A program made the translations under genes and the position numbers. From the NCBI RefSeq assembly GCF_001273835.1, contig NZ_JHEI01000144.1, positions 94,470 to 158,469 of the forward strand: 64,000 nt of DNA, in the 5' to 3' direction. The notes under the pieces are model-generated. The model was not told where the DNA came from and ran no database searches. It was given only the letters and a program-made list of their open reading frames with translations. How positions within the stretch are numbered: the first letter of the stretch is position 1; each line of letters starts with the position of its first letter. This document shows positions 34,981 through 43,661 of the stretch, one piece after another. The DNA is from Leucobacter celer subsp. astrifaciens. GTDB lineage: Bacteria > Actinomycetota > Actinomycetes > Actinomycetales > Microbacteriaceae.

Positions 34981-35774
34981 TGACAGTTGCGGTGAACGCG
35001 CGTTCGCATGACGGAGCGCTCGAGGAGAGTGAGCCGTCGAGTGAGAGGAATCGGTGGGAGGCCTGGCGGGGCGAGCGCCGCGCTGCTGCGCTCGCCCCGC
35101 ACGGCATCGCTGCTGCCATCTCGACGGTGTGGCTCGATGACGAACCCCGGAGAGTCGAGGGGTTGCCCGGGCTCTGGTCCGCCGCGGACGGCGGGGTGCA
35201 TCCGCATGAGGTGGAAGGACTCGATTCGGCGTTTGCGGCTGGTGAGTCCGTAGCGCTCGGCGAGCGACTCGTGCGCATCGTCTCCCGCGACGGAGCCCTG
35301 GCGGTGCGAGTGTTCGATCCCACCTCCCCGGCGCGCGAGGCGCTCCAAGACATCGACGCATTCGACTGGGATCCGAGCTGGCGCCTCTTCGGCGAGTTCG
35401 ATCCCGCTCCCCGAGCGGTCAGAGTGCAGCAGGCCGACGGCGGCGCGGCCGACTTCCCGGTGGCGGGACGGATCCGGTTCAGCGCCGGTGGGCGGGAGTA
35501 CTCCGTTCTGGGATTCCGTGTCGACCAGGGCCTGCACGTCACCTTCGCCGATGCGACGAACGGATCGGAGACGACGTCGTTCAGATTTCTCGATATCGAA
35601 CTGCCCCGGGGACACGCGCATGCACAACCGGTCGAACTCGACTTCAACCGGTCGTATCTGCCGCCCTGTTCCTTCACTGCGGCGTATCTCTGCCCCCTCC
35701 CGCCGCCGGAGAACAGACTCGATCTGGAGCTGCGTGCCGGGGAAAGGGAACAGCGGTGGTCGAGCAAGGCGTGA
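34980..35774 (+). CDS. DUF1684-family protein
   Basis: A 264-residue protein of the DUF1684 family, whose function is not established. Family blocks are FDWDPSWRLFGEFDPAPRAV near 127-146, the GRIRFSAGGREYSVLGFRVD strand pair near 162-181, the ADATNGSETTSFRFLDIELP-like region near 190-205, and the end signature DFNRSYLPPCSFTAAYLCPL near 221-240, followed by PPPENRLDLELRAGE. No signal peptide. The ATG overlaps the stop of the flavin oxidase, so the two probably work together. Confidence 0.87.
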   Translation: MTVAVNARSHDGALEESEPSSERNRWEAWRGERRAAALAPHGIAAAISTVWLDDEPRRVEGLPGLWSAADGGVHPHEVEGLDSAFAAGESVALGERLVRIVSRDGALAVRVFDPTSPAREALQDIDAFDWDPSWRLFGEFDPAPRAVRVQQADGGAADFPVAGRIRFSAGGREYSVLGFRVDQGLHVTFADATNGSETTSFRFLDIELPRGHAHAQPVELDFNRSYLPPCSFTAAYLCPLPPPENRLDLELRAGEREQRWSSKA

Positions 35775-35783
35775 TTCCGATGC

Positions 35784-36746
35784 TCAGCGTGACTCGATCG
35801 GATCGAAGCAGCCGGTGTCGAGTCCCGCGGTGAGGCCGCGCTCGACGCCGTGTGCGACGGGGCGACCGGGATCCTGCGCCCACGCGCTCCAGGAGTCGAC
35901 ATAGAGATCGATGCGCTGCCCGAGCAGTGCGGCGGCGAAGACGAGCGACGAACTCGCAACCCCTCCGTGGCAGTAGGCGGCGACACGGTGCGTGCCGATC
36001 GCGCCGCGCTCCAGGAACCAGCGGCGCAGCGCCGCCGGCGGGAGCAGTGAGCCATCGGGGGCGAGTATCTCGGACGCCGGAGCGGAGACCGCCCCGGGAA
36101 CGTGCCCCGAGCGCTCGTCGTCGAGGAAGCCGGCGTAGTGCTCCACCGGTCTGGCGTCGAGGAGTGTTCCCCCGGCGGCGATCTCCACGGCCCCGTCGGC
36201 ATCGAGCGTGCGCGCGAATCGCGGCCCGGGCTGCGCGGGCTGCTCGGCGGCTTGTGCCGCGGGGGGCGCCGGGGCCGGTGAGCCCGGACCCGGTGATCCG
36301 AGGGCCGGATCCCGCGCCGCGTCGCCCAGCGCCCCGCCCGCCGCGAGCCATGCCGGCAGCCCGCCGAGCATCACCCGCGCACCGCCGACGCCCGCCCAGG
36401 ACAGGACGAACCACGCCCGCGTCGCCGAGGTGAGATCCCCGGGGTTCCGGGTGAAGAGCACGATGTCCGCAGGGGCAGGGGCAGGAGCGCCGGCGTCGGC
36501 GTCGGCCCGCCAGCGCGCGGCCTCCGCGCGGACGAGCGCGGGGTCGGGGAGCGGCAGGTGGCCGGTGCCCGGCCCCGGGGGTCCCGCGAACACCGTCCGC
36601 ACTCCGGCGCGATGCGCGCCCGGAACGGTCGGTTCGGAGAGGGAGGTGTCGCCCGGCGGCGTGCGCCACGGGACGACCTCGACGAAGACCGGTGCCGCCG
36701 CGCGAGGCGCCCCGGGACGGAACAGCAGCGCATCCGCGGGTCGCAC
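35784..36746 (-). CDS. rhodanese-fold sulfurtransferase 2, variant active site
   Basis: A 320-residue two-domain rhodanese-like protein. A low-complexity Pro/Ala/Gly linker (near 150-172) joins the domains. The C-terminal active loop is AAYCHGGVASSSLVF (Cys near 259), so the catalytic Cys is kept but CGSGVTA is replaced. The N-terminal domain has ATRAWFVLSWAGVGGARV near 108-125. GTG start 3 bp after the OsmC stop, so the two genes are an operon. The changed loop may mean a different acceptor. It converges with the DUF1684 gene. Confidence 0.83.
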   Translation of the reverse strand: MRPADALLFRPGAPRAAAPVFVEVVPWRTPPGDTSLSEPTVPGAHRAGVRTVFAGPPGPGTGHLPLPDPALVRAEAARWRADADAGAPAPAPADIVLFTRNPGDLTSATRAWFVLSWAGVGGARVMLGGLPAWLAAGGALGDAARDPALGSPGPGSPAPAPPAAQAAEQPAQPGPRFARTLDADGAVEIAAGGTLLDARPVEHYAGFLDDERSGHVPGAVSAPASEILAPDGSLLPPAALRRWFLERGAIGTHRVAAYCHGGVASSSLVFAAALLGQRIDLYVDSWSAWAQDPGRPVAHGVERGLTAGLDTGCFDPIESR

Positions 36747-36749
36747 CGG

Positions 36750-37193
36750 CTACCAGCCCGCGTCGTCCGAGCCGTGGATGACGAACTCGACCGGCAGATC
36801 GTCCTTGAGCGCGTTGTAGATCCGGCAGCGCCGCTTGTACTCGCCGACGAGTCGCTCGGGGCTGACGGGATCCTCGCCGTCGCTGTCGATGAAGCACTCC
36901 ATGATCAGCGTGCCGAGCGTGCGCGCGTCCACGGCCCGTTCCACGCGGGCGAAGATCTCGACGCGTCGGTCTCCCTCGCCCTCGCCGAGCAGATCCTGCC
37001 TGAACGCGTTCAGCGCGCAGGAGACGAGCGACGCGACGAGGAGGTCGATCGCGCTCGCCGCCTCACCGGGGCCGCCGCTGAGCGGCGAGCCGTCCGACAG
37101 CAGCTCGAAGCCGTCGCCGCGCAGCCGGTAGCGGCCCCGGGTGTCGGTGAACTCGCCGTGCAGCCGGCTCGCGACGATGACGCTGTCTTCCAT
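36750..37193 (-). CDS. OsmC/Ohr-family protein
   Basis: A 147-residue OsmC-fold protein. The two redox Cys positions of the family are visible: VASLVSCALNAF near 54-65 and RRCRIYNALK near 123-132. The family reduces organic hydroperoxides or handles related electrophilic sulfur. ATG 37193 is chosen because AGGAGG lies 8 nt upstream; the open frame before it has no binding site. Placed directly before a rhodanese gene, it may protect against oxidants or polysulfides formed during sulfur release. Confidence 0.87.
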   Translation of the reverse strand: MEDSVIVASRLHGEFTDTRGRYRLRGDGFELLSDGSPLSGGPGEAASAIDLLVASLVSCALNAFRQDLLGEGEGDRRVEIFARVERAVDARTLGTLIMECFIDSDGEDPVSPERLVGEYKRRCRIYNALKDDLPVEFVIHGSDDAGW

Positions 37194-37321
37194 CCGGGTG
37201 CCTCCTGATCGGGCGGGCGCGAACTGCCGGCGGGGCGCCGGCGTGCATCGCGTTCGCACACTGTAGCAAGCGGTGCCGCGACCCCGGCCCGCTGTTGAGA
37301 AGTCTTACGCCGGGCGGGGCG

Positions 37322-37663
37322 TCAGAACGCCGTGGGCCGGAGCTGATCGGCGAACATCGCGACGACGCGGGTCAGACTGCGGTTGTCCTCCTCCAGCGTC
37401 GCGATGCGCTGCTCCAGCTCGGAGACCCGCTGCAGCAGCTCCTGCTTGCTCAGCGATGTGGTGGGCGCCGGGGCATCGTCGAAGTCGTAGCTGCCGTCGT
37501 CGTATCTGGCGAGCCACTGCCGCAGCGATTGCGGCCCCACGGCGAACTCCTCCGCGACCTCGCGGATGATCGCGCGGTTGCCGGGCTCGGCACGGCGGCG
37601 CCGGAACACCTCTTCGACGGATGCGGTGCGCACCTCATCGCTGTATTTACGTTCGAACGCCAT
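37322..37663 (-). CDS. stand-alone helix-turn-helix protein of the IS3 OrfA type
   Basis: A 113-residue protein that resembles the first half of IS3-family transposases. The N-terminal helix-turn-helix is about residues 5-55 (AIIREVAEEFAVGPQSLRQWLARY) and a C-terminal leucine-zipper-like coiled coil about 68-105 (LLQRVSELEQRIATLEEDN). No OrfB with a DDE integrase domain and no flanking inverted repeats are visible. It lies in line between the third rhodanese (39 bp upstream) and OsmC genes, with GGAG before the ATG, so it may be a domesticated DNA-binding regulator. Confidence 0.75.
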   Translation of the reverse strand: MAFERKYSDEVRTASVEEVFRRRRAEPGNRAIIREVAEEFAVGPQSLRQWLARYDDGSYDFDDAPAPTTSLSKQELLQRVSELEQRIATLEEDNRSLTRVVAMFADQLRPTAF

Positions 37664-37702
37664 AAAATACTCCTGGTTGCACCGAGCATACTGCTGCGTA
37701 TA

Positions 37703-38668
37703 TCACGAATGATATCGTGCGACGTTATCGCTTCGAGCGTGCTCCGCCGAGCCTGTTCCGTCGCGCTTGCTCCACTCCGACCACGACCCGATGTAGACAG
37801 GGGCCGCGACCCCGGCGGATGCGAGGGCGAGCGCCTGCAGGCTGGCGGAGATCCCGCTGCCGCACGACAGGATGATCTCCTGATCCTCCGGTGCGACGCC
37901 GAGCACCGAGCGATACGCGGCACGGATCTGCTCCGGGGCGCGCGGCCCGTCCTCGCCGACGAGCAGCCCGGTGGGCAGGTTCCGCGAACCGGCGATGTGG
38001 GAGCCGGCACCTCCGTAGCCCTCGGGGCCTCGGGCATCGACGAGGAGGGTCTCCGCGTGTCGGGCGGCGACCTGCTCGGTCGTCGCCACGACGGTGGGAT
38101 CCGGAACGAAGGCCTCGGGTGCATCGGGGGTGTGCTGGGTGACGGAATCGGCGATCCATGCGGCGAGCTCGGCGATGCGCGGAGCCGGTGGGAGCCCGGG
38201 CCCGATCCGGAGCACGCGCACATCGGTCGCTCCCGCCCAGCGCAGAGTCACCCAGCCGCGCGCCGCGATGCTGAGGGCCGATGCATCCCGCGCGTACAGC
38301 AGCAGGGCGGTACCCGGTGCGATGCCGGCCGCGGTCAGCGTGTCGGTGAGCCGGGTGTGGTCGGGCAGCGGTTGCCGACCGGTCGTCGGGCCCTCGGCGC
38401 CCGCGAAGTCGGAGATCCCGAGGCGGATCGCTCCGGGCACCAGGGGGTCGGGTATCCGGGGTTCGGGATCCTGGTCGCTTCCGGGATCGGAGACCGGACC
38501 CGCGCCGACCTCGACCAGCCGGTGGGGTCGATCGGCCGGCGCGGCCAGCAGCGCATCGAGCGCGACGAGCGGCGATGGGATCGCCCGCGCCGCGGTCTCC
38601 TCCGGGCGAGCGGCGGTCGCGGGCCGGAGCTCGGTCCCGAGGGCGGTCCCCGCGGCCGGGGCCGTCAC
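37703..38668 (-). CDS. rhodanese-fold sulfurtransferase 3
   Basis: A 321-residue two-domain rhodanese protein. The active loop ILSCGSGISASLQAL (Cys269) is close to the canonical CGSGVTA. The C-terminus has the VYIGSWSEWS motif typical of this family's last strand. The N-terminal domain is loosely conserved and has a Pro/Asp-rich insert near 75-95. The GTG start overlaps the aldo/keto reductase stop (GTGA), coupling the two. With the genes at 32416 and 35784 this gives three two-domain rhodaneses within 6.3 kb. Confidence 0.87.
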   Translation of the reverse strand: MTAPAAGTALGTELRPATAARPEETAARAIPSPLVALDALLAAPADRPHRLVEVGAGPVSDPGSDQDPEPRIPDPLVPGAIRLGISDFAGAEGPTTGRQPLPDHTRLTDTLTAAGIAPGTALLLYARDASALSIAARGWVTLRWAGATDVRVLRIGPGLPPAPRIAELAAWIADSVTQHTPDAPEAFVPDPTVVATTEQVAARHAETLLVDARGPEGYGGAGSHIAGSRNLPTGLLVGEDGPRAPEQIRAAYRSVLGVAPEDQEIILSCGSGISASLQALALASAGVAAPVYIGSWSEWSKRDGTGSAEHARSDNVARYHS

Positions 38669-39699
38669 GAGCCGGCTCCGTCGTCCGTGACGACCCTGCC
38701 CGGCCCGCCGCTCAGCGCACCCGGGAGGATGTCGCGGAGCTCCCGCTCCTCGTCGGCAGTCGGCACCCAGCGGCTGGCCACGAGGTTCTCGTCGAGCTGC
38801 TCGGGAATCGTGACCCCCGCGATGACGCTCGCCACGGTCGGCTGCGCGAGGAGCCACCCGAGCGCGGCGGCGGCGGGAGTGATCTCCCGCTCCGCGGCGA
38901 AGGCCTCGAACCGCGAGAGCGCCTCCCACGGGGCCTCGCGCAGCAGATTGCGCTTGAGGTTCGTGATCTTCGCTCCCTGGGGCGCGTGCTGCGCCGAGTA
39001 CTTCCCGGTGAGCAGGCCGTTCTGCAGGGGGAAATAGGGGATGAAACCGAGCCCGAAGCGCTGCAGGGCCGGGATGAGCTCCTGCTCCGGCCTGCGCCAG
39101 AGCAGGTTGTACTCGTCGGTCGTCGAGACGAACGCTGCGTGCCCCGCGGCGGCGGCGATGTGCTGAGCGTCCGCGATCTGCCAGGCGGCGAAGTTGGAGG
39201 CGCCGATGTAGCGCACCTTGCCGGATCGCACGAGATCGGTGAGCGCGGAGAGCGTCTCGTCGATCGGGGTGTGCGCGTCGGGGAAGTGGATCTGGTAGAG
39301 ATCGATGTAGTCGGTGCCGAGTCTGCGCAGCGACTCCTCGACGGAGGTCAGGATGTACTTCCGGGATCCCGTCGACGAATAGGCCGGCCCGTGCGTCTGC
39401 TGGAGCGATCGGCCGAACTTGGTGCCTATGACCACCTGCTCGCGGCGGCCGCGGAGCGCGTCGCCGAAGAGCCGCTCGCTGAGGCCGACCTCGTCGCCGT
39501 AGCCCTCGGCGAGGTCGAAGTAGGTGACGCCGAGGTCGATCGCGCGGTCGACGATCGCCCGGACCTGCTCGGCGCTCTGCGCGCGCATGCCCGAGCGTCC
39601 GAAGGTGCTCGCGCCGACGCCGAGCTCGGACACGATGAGGCCGGAGGAGCCGACGGGGCGATGTCCGTCGGGGATCGCGGCTTCCGGGATGAGTGGCAT
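38665..39699 (-). CDS. aldo/keto reductase 1
   Basis: A 344-residue NADPH-dependent oxidoreductase of the TIM-barrel AKR family. The tetrad is visible: Asp and Tyr in YFDLAEGYGDEV near 60-71, Lys in VIGTKFG near 90-96, and His in LYQIHFPD near 133-140. ATG 39699 is chosen because AAGGAGG lies 6 nt upstream; the open frame before it runs through the AT-rich regulatory region. It leads the operon with rhodanese 3 and is divergent from a second aldo/keto reductase. Confidence 0.9.
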   Translation of the reverse strand: MPLIPEAAIPDGHRPVGSSGLIVSELGVGASTFGRSGMRAQSAEQVRAIVDRAIDLGVTYFDLAEGYGDEVGLSERLFGDALRGRREQVVIGTKFGRSLQQTHGPAYSSTGSRKYILTSVEESLRRLGTDYIDLYQIHFPDAHTPIDETLSALTDLVRSGKVRYIGASNFAAWQIADAQHIAAAAGHAAFVSTTDEYNLLWRRPEQELIPALQRFGLGFIPYFPLQNGLLTGKYSAQHAPQGAKITNLKRNLLREAPWEALSRFEAFAAEREITPAAAALGWLLAQPTVASVIAGVTIPEQLDENLVASRWVPTADEERELRDILPGALSGGPGRVVTDDGAGS

Positions 39700-39773
39700 G
39701 GTGCCTCCTTGGTGAGGTCCGGGGTCGCCGGACGGAATCTGTACTCGTATTTCTATTGAATTCGAGTGTGAAT

Positions 39774-39826
39774 ATACGTGTGATGACGTTTCGTTACGTA
39801 TTTCTATATTGATTCTCAATGAAATA
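39774..39826. promoter_or_regulatory. AT-rich divergent operator between two aldo/keto reductases
   Basis: The 272-bp gap 39700-39971 is the most AT-rich part of the window. Inverted repeats are ATACGT/ACGTAT (39774-39779, 39796-39801), ATTGA/TCAAT (39808-39812, 39816-39820) and TATTTC/GAAATA (39799-39804, 39821-39826), the last two nested. They suggest a regulator site that controls both operons. Confidence 0.5.
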
Positions 39827-39971
39827 TACCGTCATATGTTCTAGTTTGAAAAGTTATGGCAGACATAATCAAAACATCGACCGGTCGCTTCCGGACGGTC
39901 GGACATCGCACGGCGTCTCTCGCCCCGCACGGGACGGGAGACGCCGGCACAACGGAGAAGGATGCGCACGG

Positions 39972-40985
39972 ATGACGGACACGCAGCTCGGAGAACTCGC
40001 CCATCGGGGCGTGCCCTACCGTCGCGCCGGACGGTCGGGCCTGCTGCTGCCCGCGTTCGCACTGGGTCTCTGGCACAGCTTCGGCGAGACGCGGGAGCGC
40101 CGCGCGCAGGCCGATCTCATCGTCGGCGCGTTCGATCGCGGGATCACCCACTTCGACAACGCGAATCGCTACGGGCCGCCGCACGGTCACGCCGAACGCG
40201 TGCTCGGCGACGTGCTCGGGCGCGAGCTGCGCGCCCACCGAGACGAGATCACCATCAGCACGAAGGCCGGCAACCAGATCGCCGCCCACCCGTACGGATC
40301 CGGTGCGTCGCGCAAGCACCTGCTCGACCAGATCGACCGCAGCCTGGAGCGTCTGGGGGTCGAGCACGTCGACGTCTTCTACTCGCATCGCCACGATCCC
40401 GCGACTCCGCTCGAGGAGACCGCGCAGGCGCTCGCCGACATCGCACGCCAGGGCAAGGCGCGCTACATCGGGCTCTCGAACTACCCGCCGGAGGCGATCG
40501 CCGCGATCGCACCGCTCCTGGGCGAGGCGGGTGCGCCCGTCGCACTCGTGCAACCGAGGTACTCGCTCCTCGACCGCACGATCGAGCGCGAGGGCCACGT
40601 GCTCGACCTCGCCGAGACCCACGGCTTCGGCGTGGTCGTCTACTCGCCGCTCGCGCAGGGCCTGCTCACCGACCGGTACCTCGACGGGGCGATCCCCGAC
40701 GACGCCCGCGCCGGCCGCAGCGAGTTCCTCGGCACCGACTTCCTGACCGACGACTACCTGCGGCGCACCCGTGCGCTCGCAGGGCTCGCCGAGTCGGAGG
40801 GGGCCACGACGCCGCAGCTCGCGCTGCGCTGGATCCTGCGCGAGCAGGCCGTGACGAGCGTGCTGCTCGGCGTCAGCAAGCCCGAACAACTCGACGCCAA
40901 CCTGGCGTCAGCACGCATCCCGCAGCTCGGCGACGCGCTTCTCGCGCAGCTCGACGAACTGTACCCGGACACACGAGAGGACTGA
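39972..40985 (+). CDS. aldo/keto reductase 2 (YghZ-like)
   Basis: A 337-residue aldo/keto reductase. The tetrad is seen as Asp and Tyr in HFDNANRYGPPHGHAE near 58-73, Lys in ISTKAGNQ near 95-102, and His in YSHRHDPATPLEET near 137-150. The PHGHAERVLG sequence is typical of the YghZ/Kv-beta branch that reduces glyceraldehyde-3-phosphate or methylglyoxal. It is the first gene of the operon that holds the third ABC importer, a monooxygenase and cysK. It may reduce the aldehyde left when a C-S bond is oxidatively cut. Confidence 0.9.
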   Translation: MTDTQLGELAHRGVPYRRAGRSGLLLPAFALGLWHSFGETRERRAQADLIVGAFDRGITHFDNANRYGPPHGHAERVLGDVLGRELRAHRDEITISTKAGNQIAAHPYGSGASRKHLLDQIDRSLERLGVEHVDVFYSHRHDPATPLEETAQALADIARQGKARYIGLSNYPPEAIAAIAPLLGEAGAPVALVQPRYSLLDRTIEREGHVLDLAETHGFGVVVYSPLAQGLLTDRYLDGAIPDDARAGRSEFLGTDFLTDDYLRRTRALAGLAESEGATTPQLALRWILREQAVTSVLLGVSKPEQLDANLASARIPQLGDALLAQLDELYPDTRED

Positions 40986-40993
40986 TCCCGATC

Positions 40994-42628
40994 ATGCACA
41001 CCCCGAAGAGATGGCGCGGCCTGCACCTCGCCGCGGCGGCGCTCGTCGCCGGCGCACTGGCGCTCACCGCCTGCTCATCGACCACTGCGAACGCCGGAGA
41101 CGCCGCAGCCGAGACCAGCGAGGAGGATCGCTACGGCGGAACCCTGAACATCGGACTCAACGCCGACCCCCAGGGCGTCGACGCCGCGGTCGTGAACCAG
41201 GTGTGGCGCCACGTGGCCCGCGCGCTGTCCGACTCGCTCGTCTTCCGCAACCCGGAGACCTCCGAGATCGAGCCGTGGCTCGCGAAGGAGTGGACGGTGA
41301 GCGACGACGCGCGCAGCTACAGCTTCACGCTGCGCGACGACGTCACCTTCAACGACGGCACGCAGCTCACGGGCGACGTGGTCAAGGCGAACTTCGAGAG
41401 CCTGCAGCGCGAGGGCATCCACTCCAGCGCCAAGACCATCGTGCAGGGCATCTCGTCGATCACCGTACCGAGCGAGTACGAGATCGTCGTCGAGTTCGCA
41501 GAGCCGAACGCCGCGTTCCTGCCGAGCCTGTCGCGCGCCCACGCCGGCATCGTCTCGGAGGCGACGGCGAAGCTGCCGGTCGAGGAGCGGCAGAAGGCGG
41601 TCGACGGCAGCGGGCCCTTCGCGCTGGTCTCCTACACGGAGAACCAGGAGATCGTGCTCGAAGCCAGGGACGACTACGACTGGGCGCCGGACTATTTCGA
41701 TCACGAGGGGCGGGCCTTCCTCGATCAGGTGGTCTACAAGATCATCCCCGAGGACTCGGTGCGGAACGGGGCCATCAAGTCGGACGAGCTGCAGTTCATC
41801 TACTGGGTCGACGGCACCTACGTGCCCGAGCTCGAGGCCGCCGGTCTGAACGTCTCGTCGGAGGCCGTGAACCCGGCGACCGGCGAGGAGTGGCCCGTCA
41901 ACACCTCCTCGAAGTTCCTGGGCGACGTGAAGGTGCGCCAGGCGCTCCAGTACGGCATCGACCGCCAGGCGCTCGTGCAGTTCACCTCGAACGGCTACGA
42001 CCTCCCGGCGCAGGGGCCGCTCAGCCCCGAGAACCCCTTCTTCTCGGACCAGAGCGAGTTCCTCGCGTACGACCCCGACAAGGCCGTCGAACTGCTCCAG
42101 GAAGCCGGCTGGGACGAGGTCGGCGACGACGGGATCCGCGTGAACGCCGACGGTGAGCGCCTCTCGCTGCGCTTCCCCTCCGACCGCGCGGCGGCTACGG
42201 CGGTGCAGGACCAGTGGAAGCAGATCGGCGTGGAGCTGGTGATCGACGTGCCGCTCGCGGCCGAGGCCAACGAGAAGCTGCTCTCGGGCGAGTACGACAT
42301 CGCGTACTGGTATCACTCCTCGCCCGACGCCGACGTGCTGCGCGCCAACTACGGCGTGAAGACCGGGTCGAACCGCTCCTTCATCCGCGAGGACGACGAG
42401 CGCGGGCAGGAGCTCGACGCGCTGCTGCAGCAGCAGAACACGATCCTCGACCGCGACGAGCGGCAGCAGGTCGTCGATCAGGCCGCGCGCATCCTCTCCG
42501 AGGACGCGTATGTGCTGAACCTCTCCGTCGATACCGACATCTGGGTGTCGTCGCCGCGTCTGCACGACATCAAGAACAACGGCCTCGATCAGCTGCTGTA
42601 CGACGCCTGGCTGACGCCGGCCGAGTAG
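40994..42628 (+). CDS. ABC importer solute-binding lipoprotein (SBP family 5), cysK operon
   Basis: A 544-residue lipoprotein. The signal peptide ends in LALTAC with Cys27 as the lipidation site. Family-5 blocks include YSFTLRDDVTFNDGTQLTG around 108-126. It begins 8 bp after the reductase stop and is followed by two permeases and a fused ATPase. It shares its layout with the SBP at 27239 but is clearly a separate paralogue. Confidence 0.9.
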   Translation: MHTPKRWRGLHLAAAALVAGALALTACSSTTANAGDAAAETSEEDRYGGTLNIGLNADPQGVDAAVVNQVWRHVARALSDSLVFRNPETSEIEPWLAKEWTVSDDARSYSFTLRDDVTFNDGTQLTGDVVKANFESLQREGIHSSAKTIVQGISSITVPSEYEIVVEFAEPNAAFLPSLSRAHAGIVSEATAKLPVEERQKAVDGSGPFALVSYTENQEIVLEARDDYDWAPDYFDHEGRAFLDQVVYKIIPEDSVRNGAIKSDELQFIYWVDGTYVPELEAAGLNVSSEAVNPATGEEWPVNTSSKFLGDVKVRQALQYGIDRQALVQFTSNGYDLPAQGPLSPENPFFSDQSEFLAYDPDKAVELLQEAGWDEVGDDGIRVNADGERLSLRFPSDRAAATAVQDQWKQIGVELVIDVPLAAEANEKLLSGEYDIAYWYHSSPDADVLRANYGVKTGSNRSFIREDDERGQELDALLQQQNTILDRDERQQVVDQAARILSEDAYVLNLSVDTDIWVSSPRLHDIKNNGLDQLLYDAWLTPAE

Positions 42629-42647
42629 ACGACACACGAGGAGCATC

Positions 42648-43661
42648 ATGACGACGTCGATCACCCGGAGGCCGGGCGCCGCGCGCGCCGGCCTCCGGGC
42701 CCCGCGCCGGAACGGGGCCGCGGCGTTCGCGCGGTACCTCGGCAAGCGGCTGCTGTACGGCGTGATCGTGCTCTGGGGTGCGTTCACGGCCAGCTTCTTC
42801 CTGCTGTACATCCTTCCGGGCGATGCCGCGGGAGGGCTGACGTTCGGGGCCGAGGGGGACGACATCGAGGCGCTCCTCGCCGAGCAGCGCGCGCTCCTCG
42901 GCCTCGATCGCCCGGTGCTCGTGCAGTACTTCGACGCGCTCTGGGGCGCGCTCCGCGGCGACTTCGGCGACAGCATCTATCAGCGCCGACCCGCCACCGA
43001 ACTCTACTTCGAGTCCTTCGGGCAGACGCTGGAGCTCGCGGCGACGGGGCTCGTGCTCGCCGTGATCCTGGGCATCGGGCTCTCGGTGCTCATCGAGCTC
43101 GTCGATTGGCAGTGGGCGCGGGAGGCGCTGCTGTCGCTCCCCGCAATCGCCGTGGCCGTGCCGCCGTTCTGGATCGGCCTGCTGCTGCTCCAGCTCTTCG
43201 CCTTCAAGCTCGGAATCATCTCATCCACCGGGAACGACAGCTTCCTCGGCCTCCTCGTCGCGTCGCTCGCGCTCGCGATACCCGGCGCCGGAGCGATCTC
43301 CCAGCTGCTCACCGCGAACCTCCGCGGCGCACTCACCTCGCCGTACATCGAGACCGTGCGCAACTGGGGGCTCGGCAAGCGCGCCGTCATCATCAGGCAC
43401 GCCCTGCGCAACTCCCTGCTGCCGGTCATCACGTCGTTCGGCACGACCGTCGGCATCATGATCGGCGGAACGGTGCTCACGGAGATCGTGTTCTCGCGGC
43501 TCGGGGTGGGGCGCGTGATCGTCGACGCCGTCGACGGCCGCGACACCCCCGTCGTGCTCGTCTGCGTCACCGTGAGCGCGGCGATCTTCGTCGTCGTCAA
43601 TTTCGTCGTCGACGCACTCTACCCGCTGATCGACAAGCGGATCTCTCTGGAGGAGCGATGA
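42648..43661 (+). CDS. ABC importer permease, DppB type, cysK operon
   Basis: A 337-residue membrane permease with an N-terminal basic tail, the first membrane segment after YLGKRLLYGVIVLWGAFTAS near 27-46, and the coupling loop YIETVRNWGLGKRAVIIRHA near 234-253. GAGGAG lies 6 nt before the ATG. It overlaps the next permease by 4 bp. Confidence 0.9.
   Translation: MTTSITRRPGAARAGLRAPRRNGAAAFARYLGKRLLYGVIVLWGAFTASFFLLYILPGDAAGGLTFGAEGDDIEALLAEQRALLGLDRPVLVQYFDALWGALRGDFGDSIYQRRPATELYFESFGQTLELAATGLVLAVILGIGLSVLIELVDWQWAREALLSLPAIAVAVPPFWIGLLLLQLFAFKLGIISSTGNDSFLGLLVASLALAIPGAGAISQLLTANLRGALTSPYIETVRNWGLGKRAVIIRHALRNSLLPVITSFGTTVGIMIGGTVLTEIVFSRLGVGRVIVDAVDGRDTPVVLVCVTVSAAIFVVVNFVVDALYPLIDKRISLEER

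Noticed and set aside
37322..37663. A complete IS3-family insertion sequence
   Set aside because: Only the OrfA-like part is present; no DDE integrase ORF, terminal inverted repeats or target duplication could be found around it.
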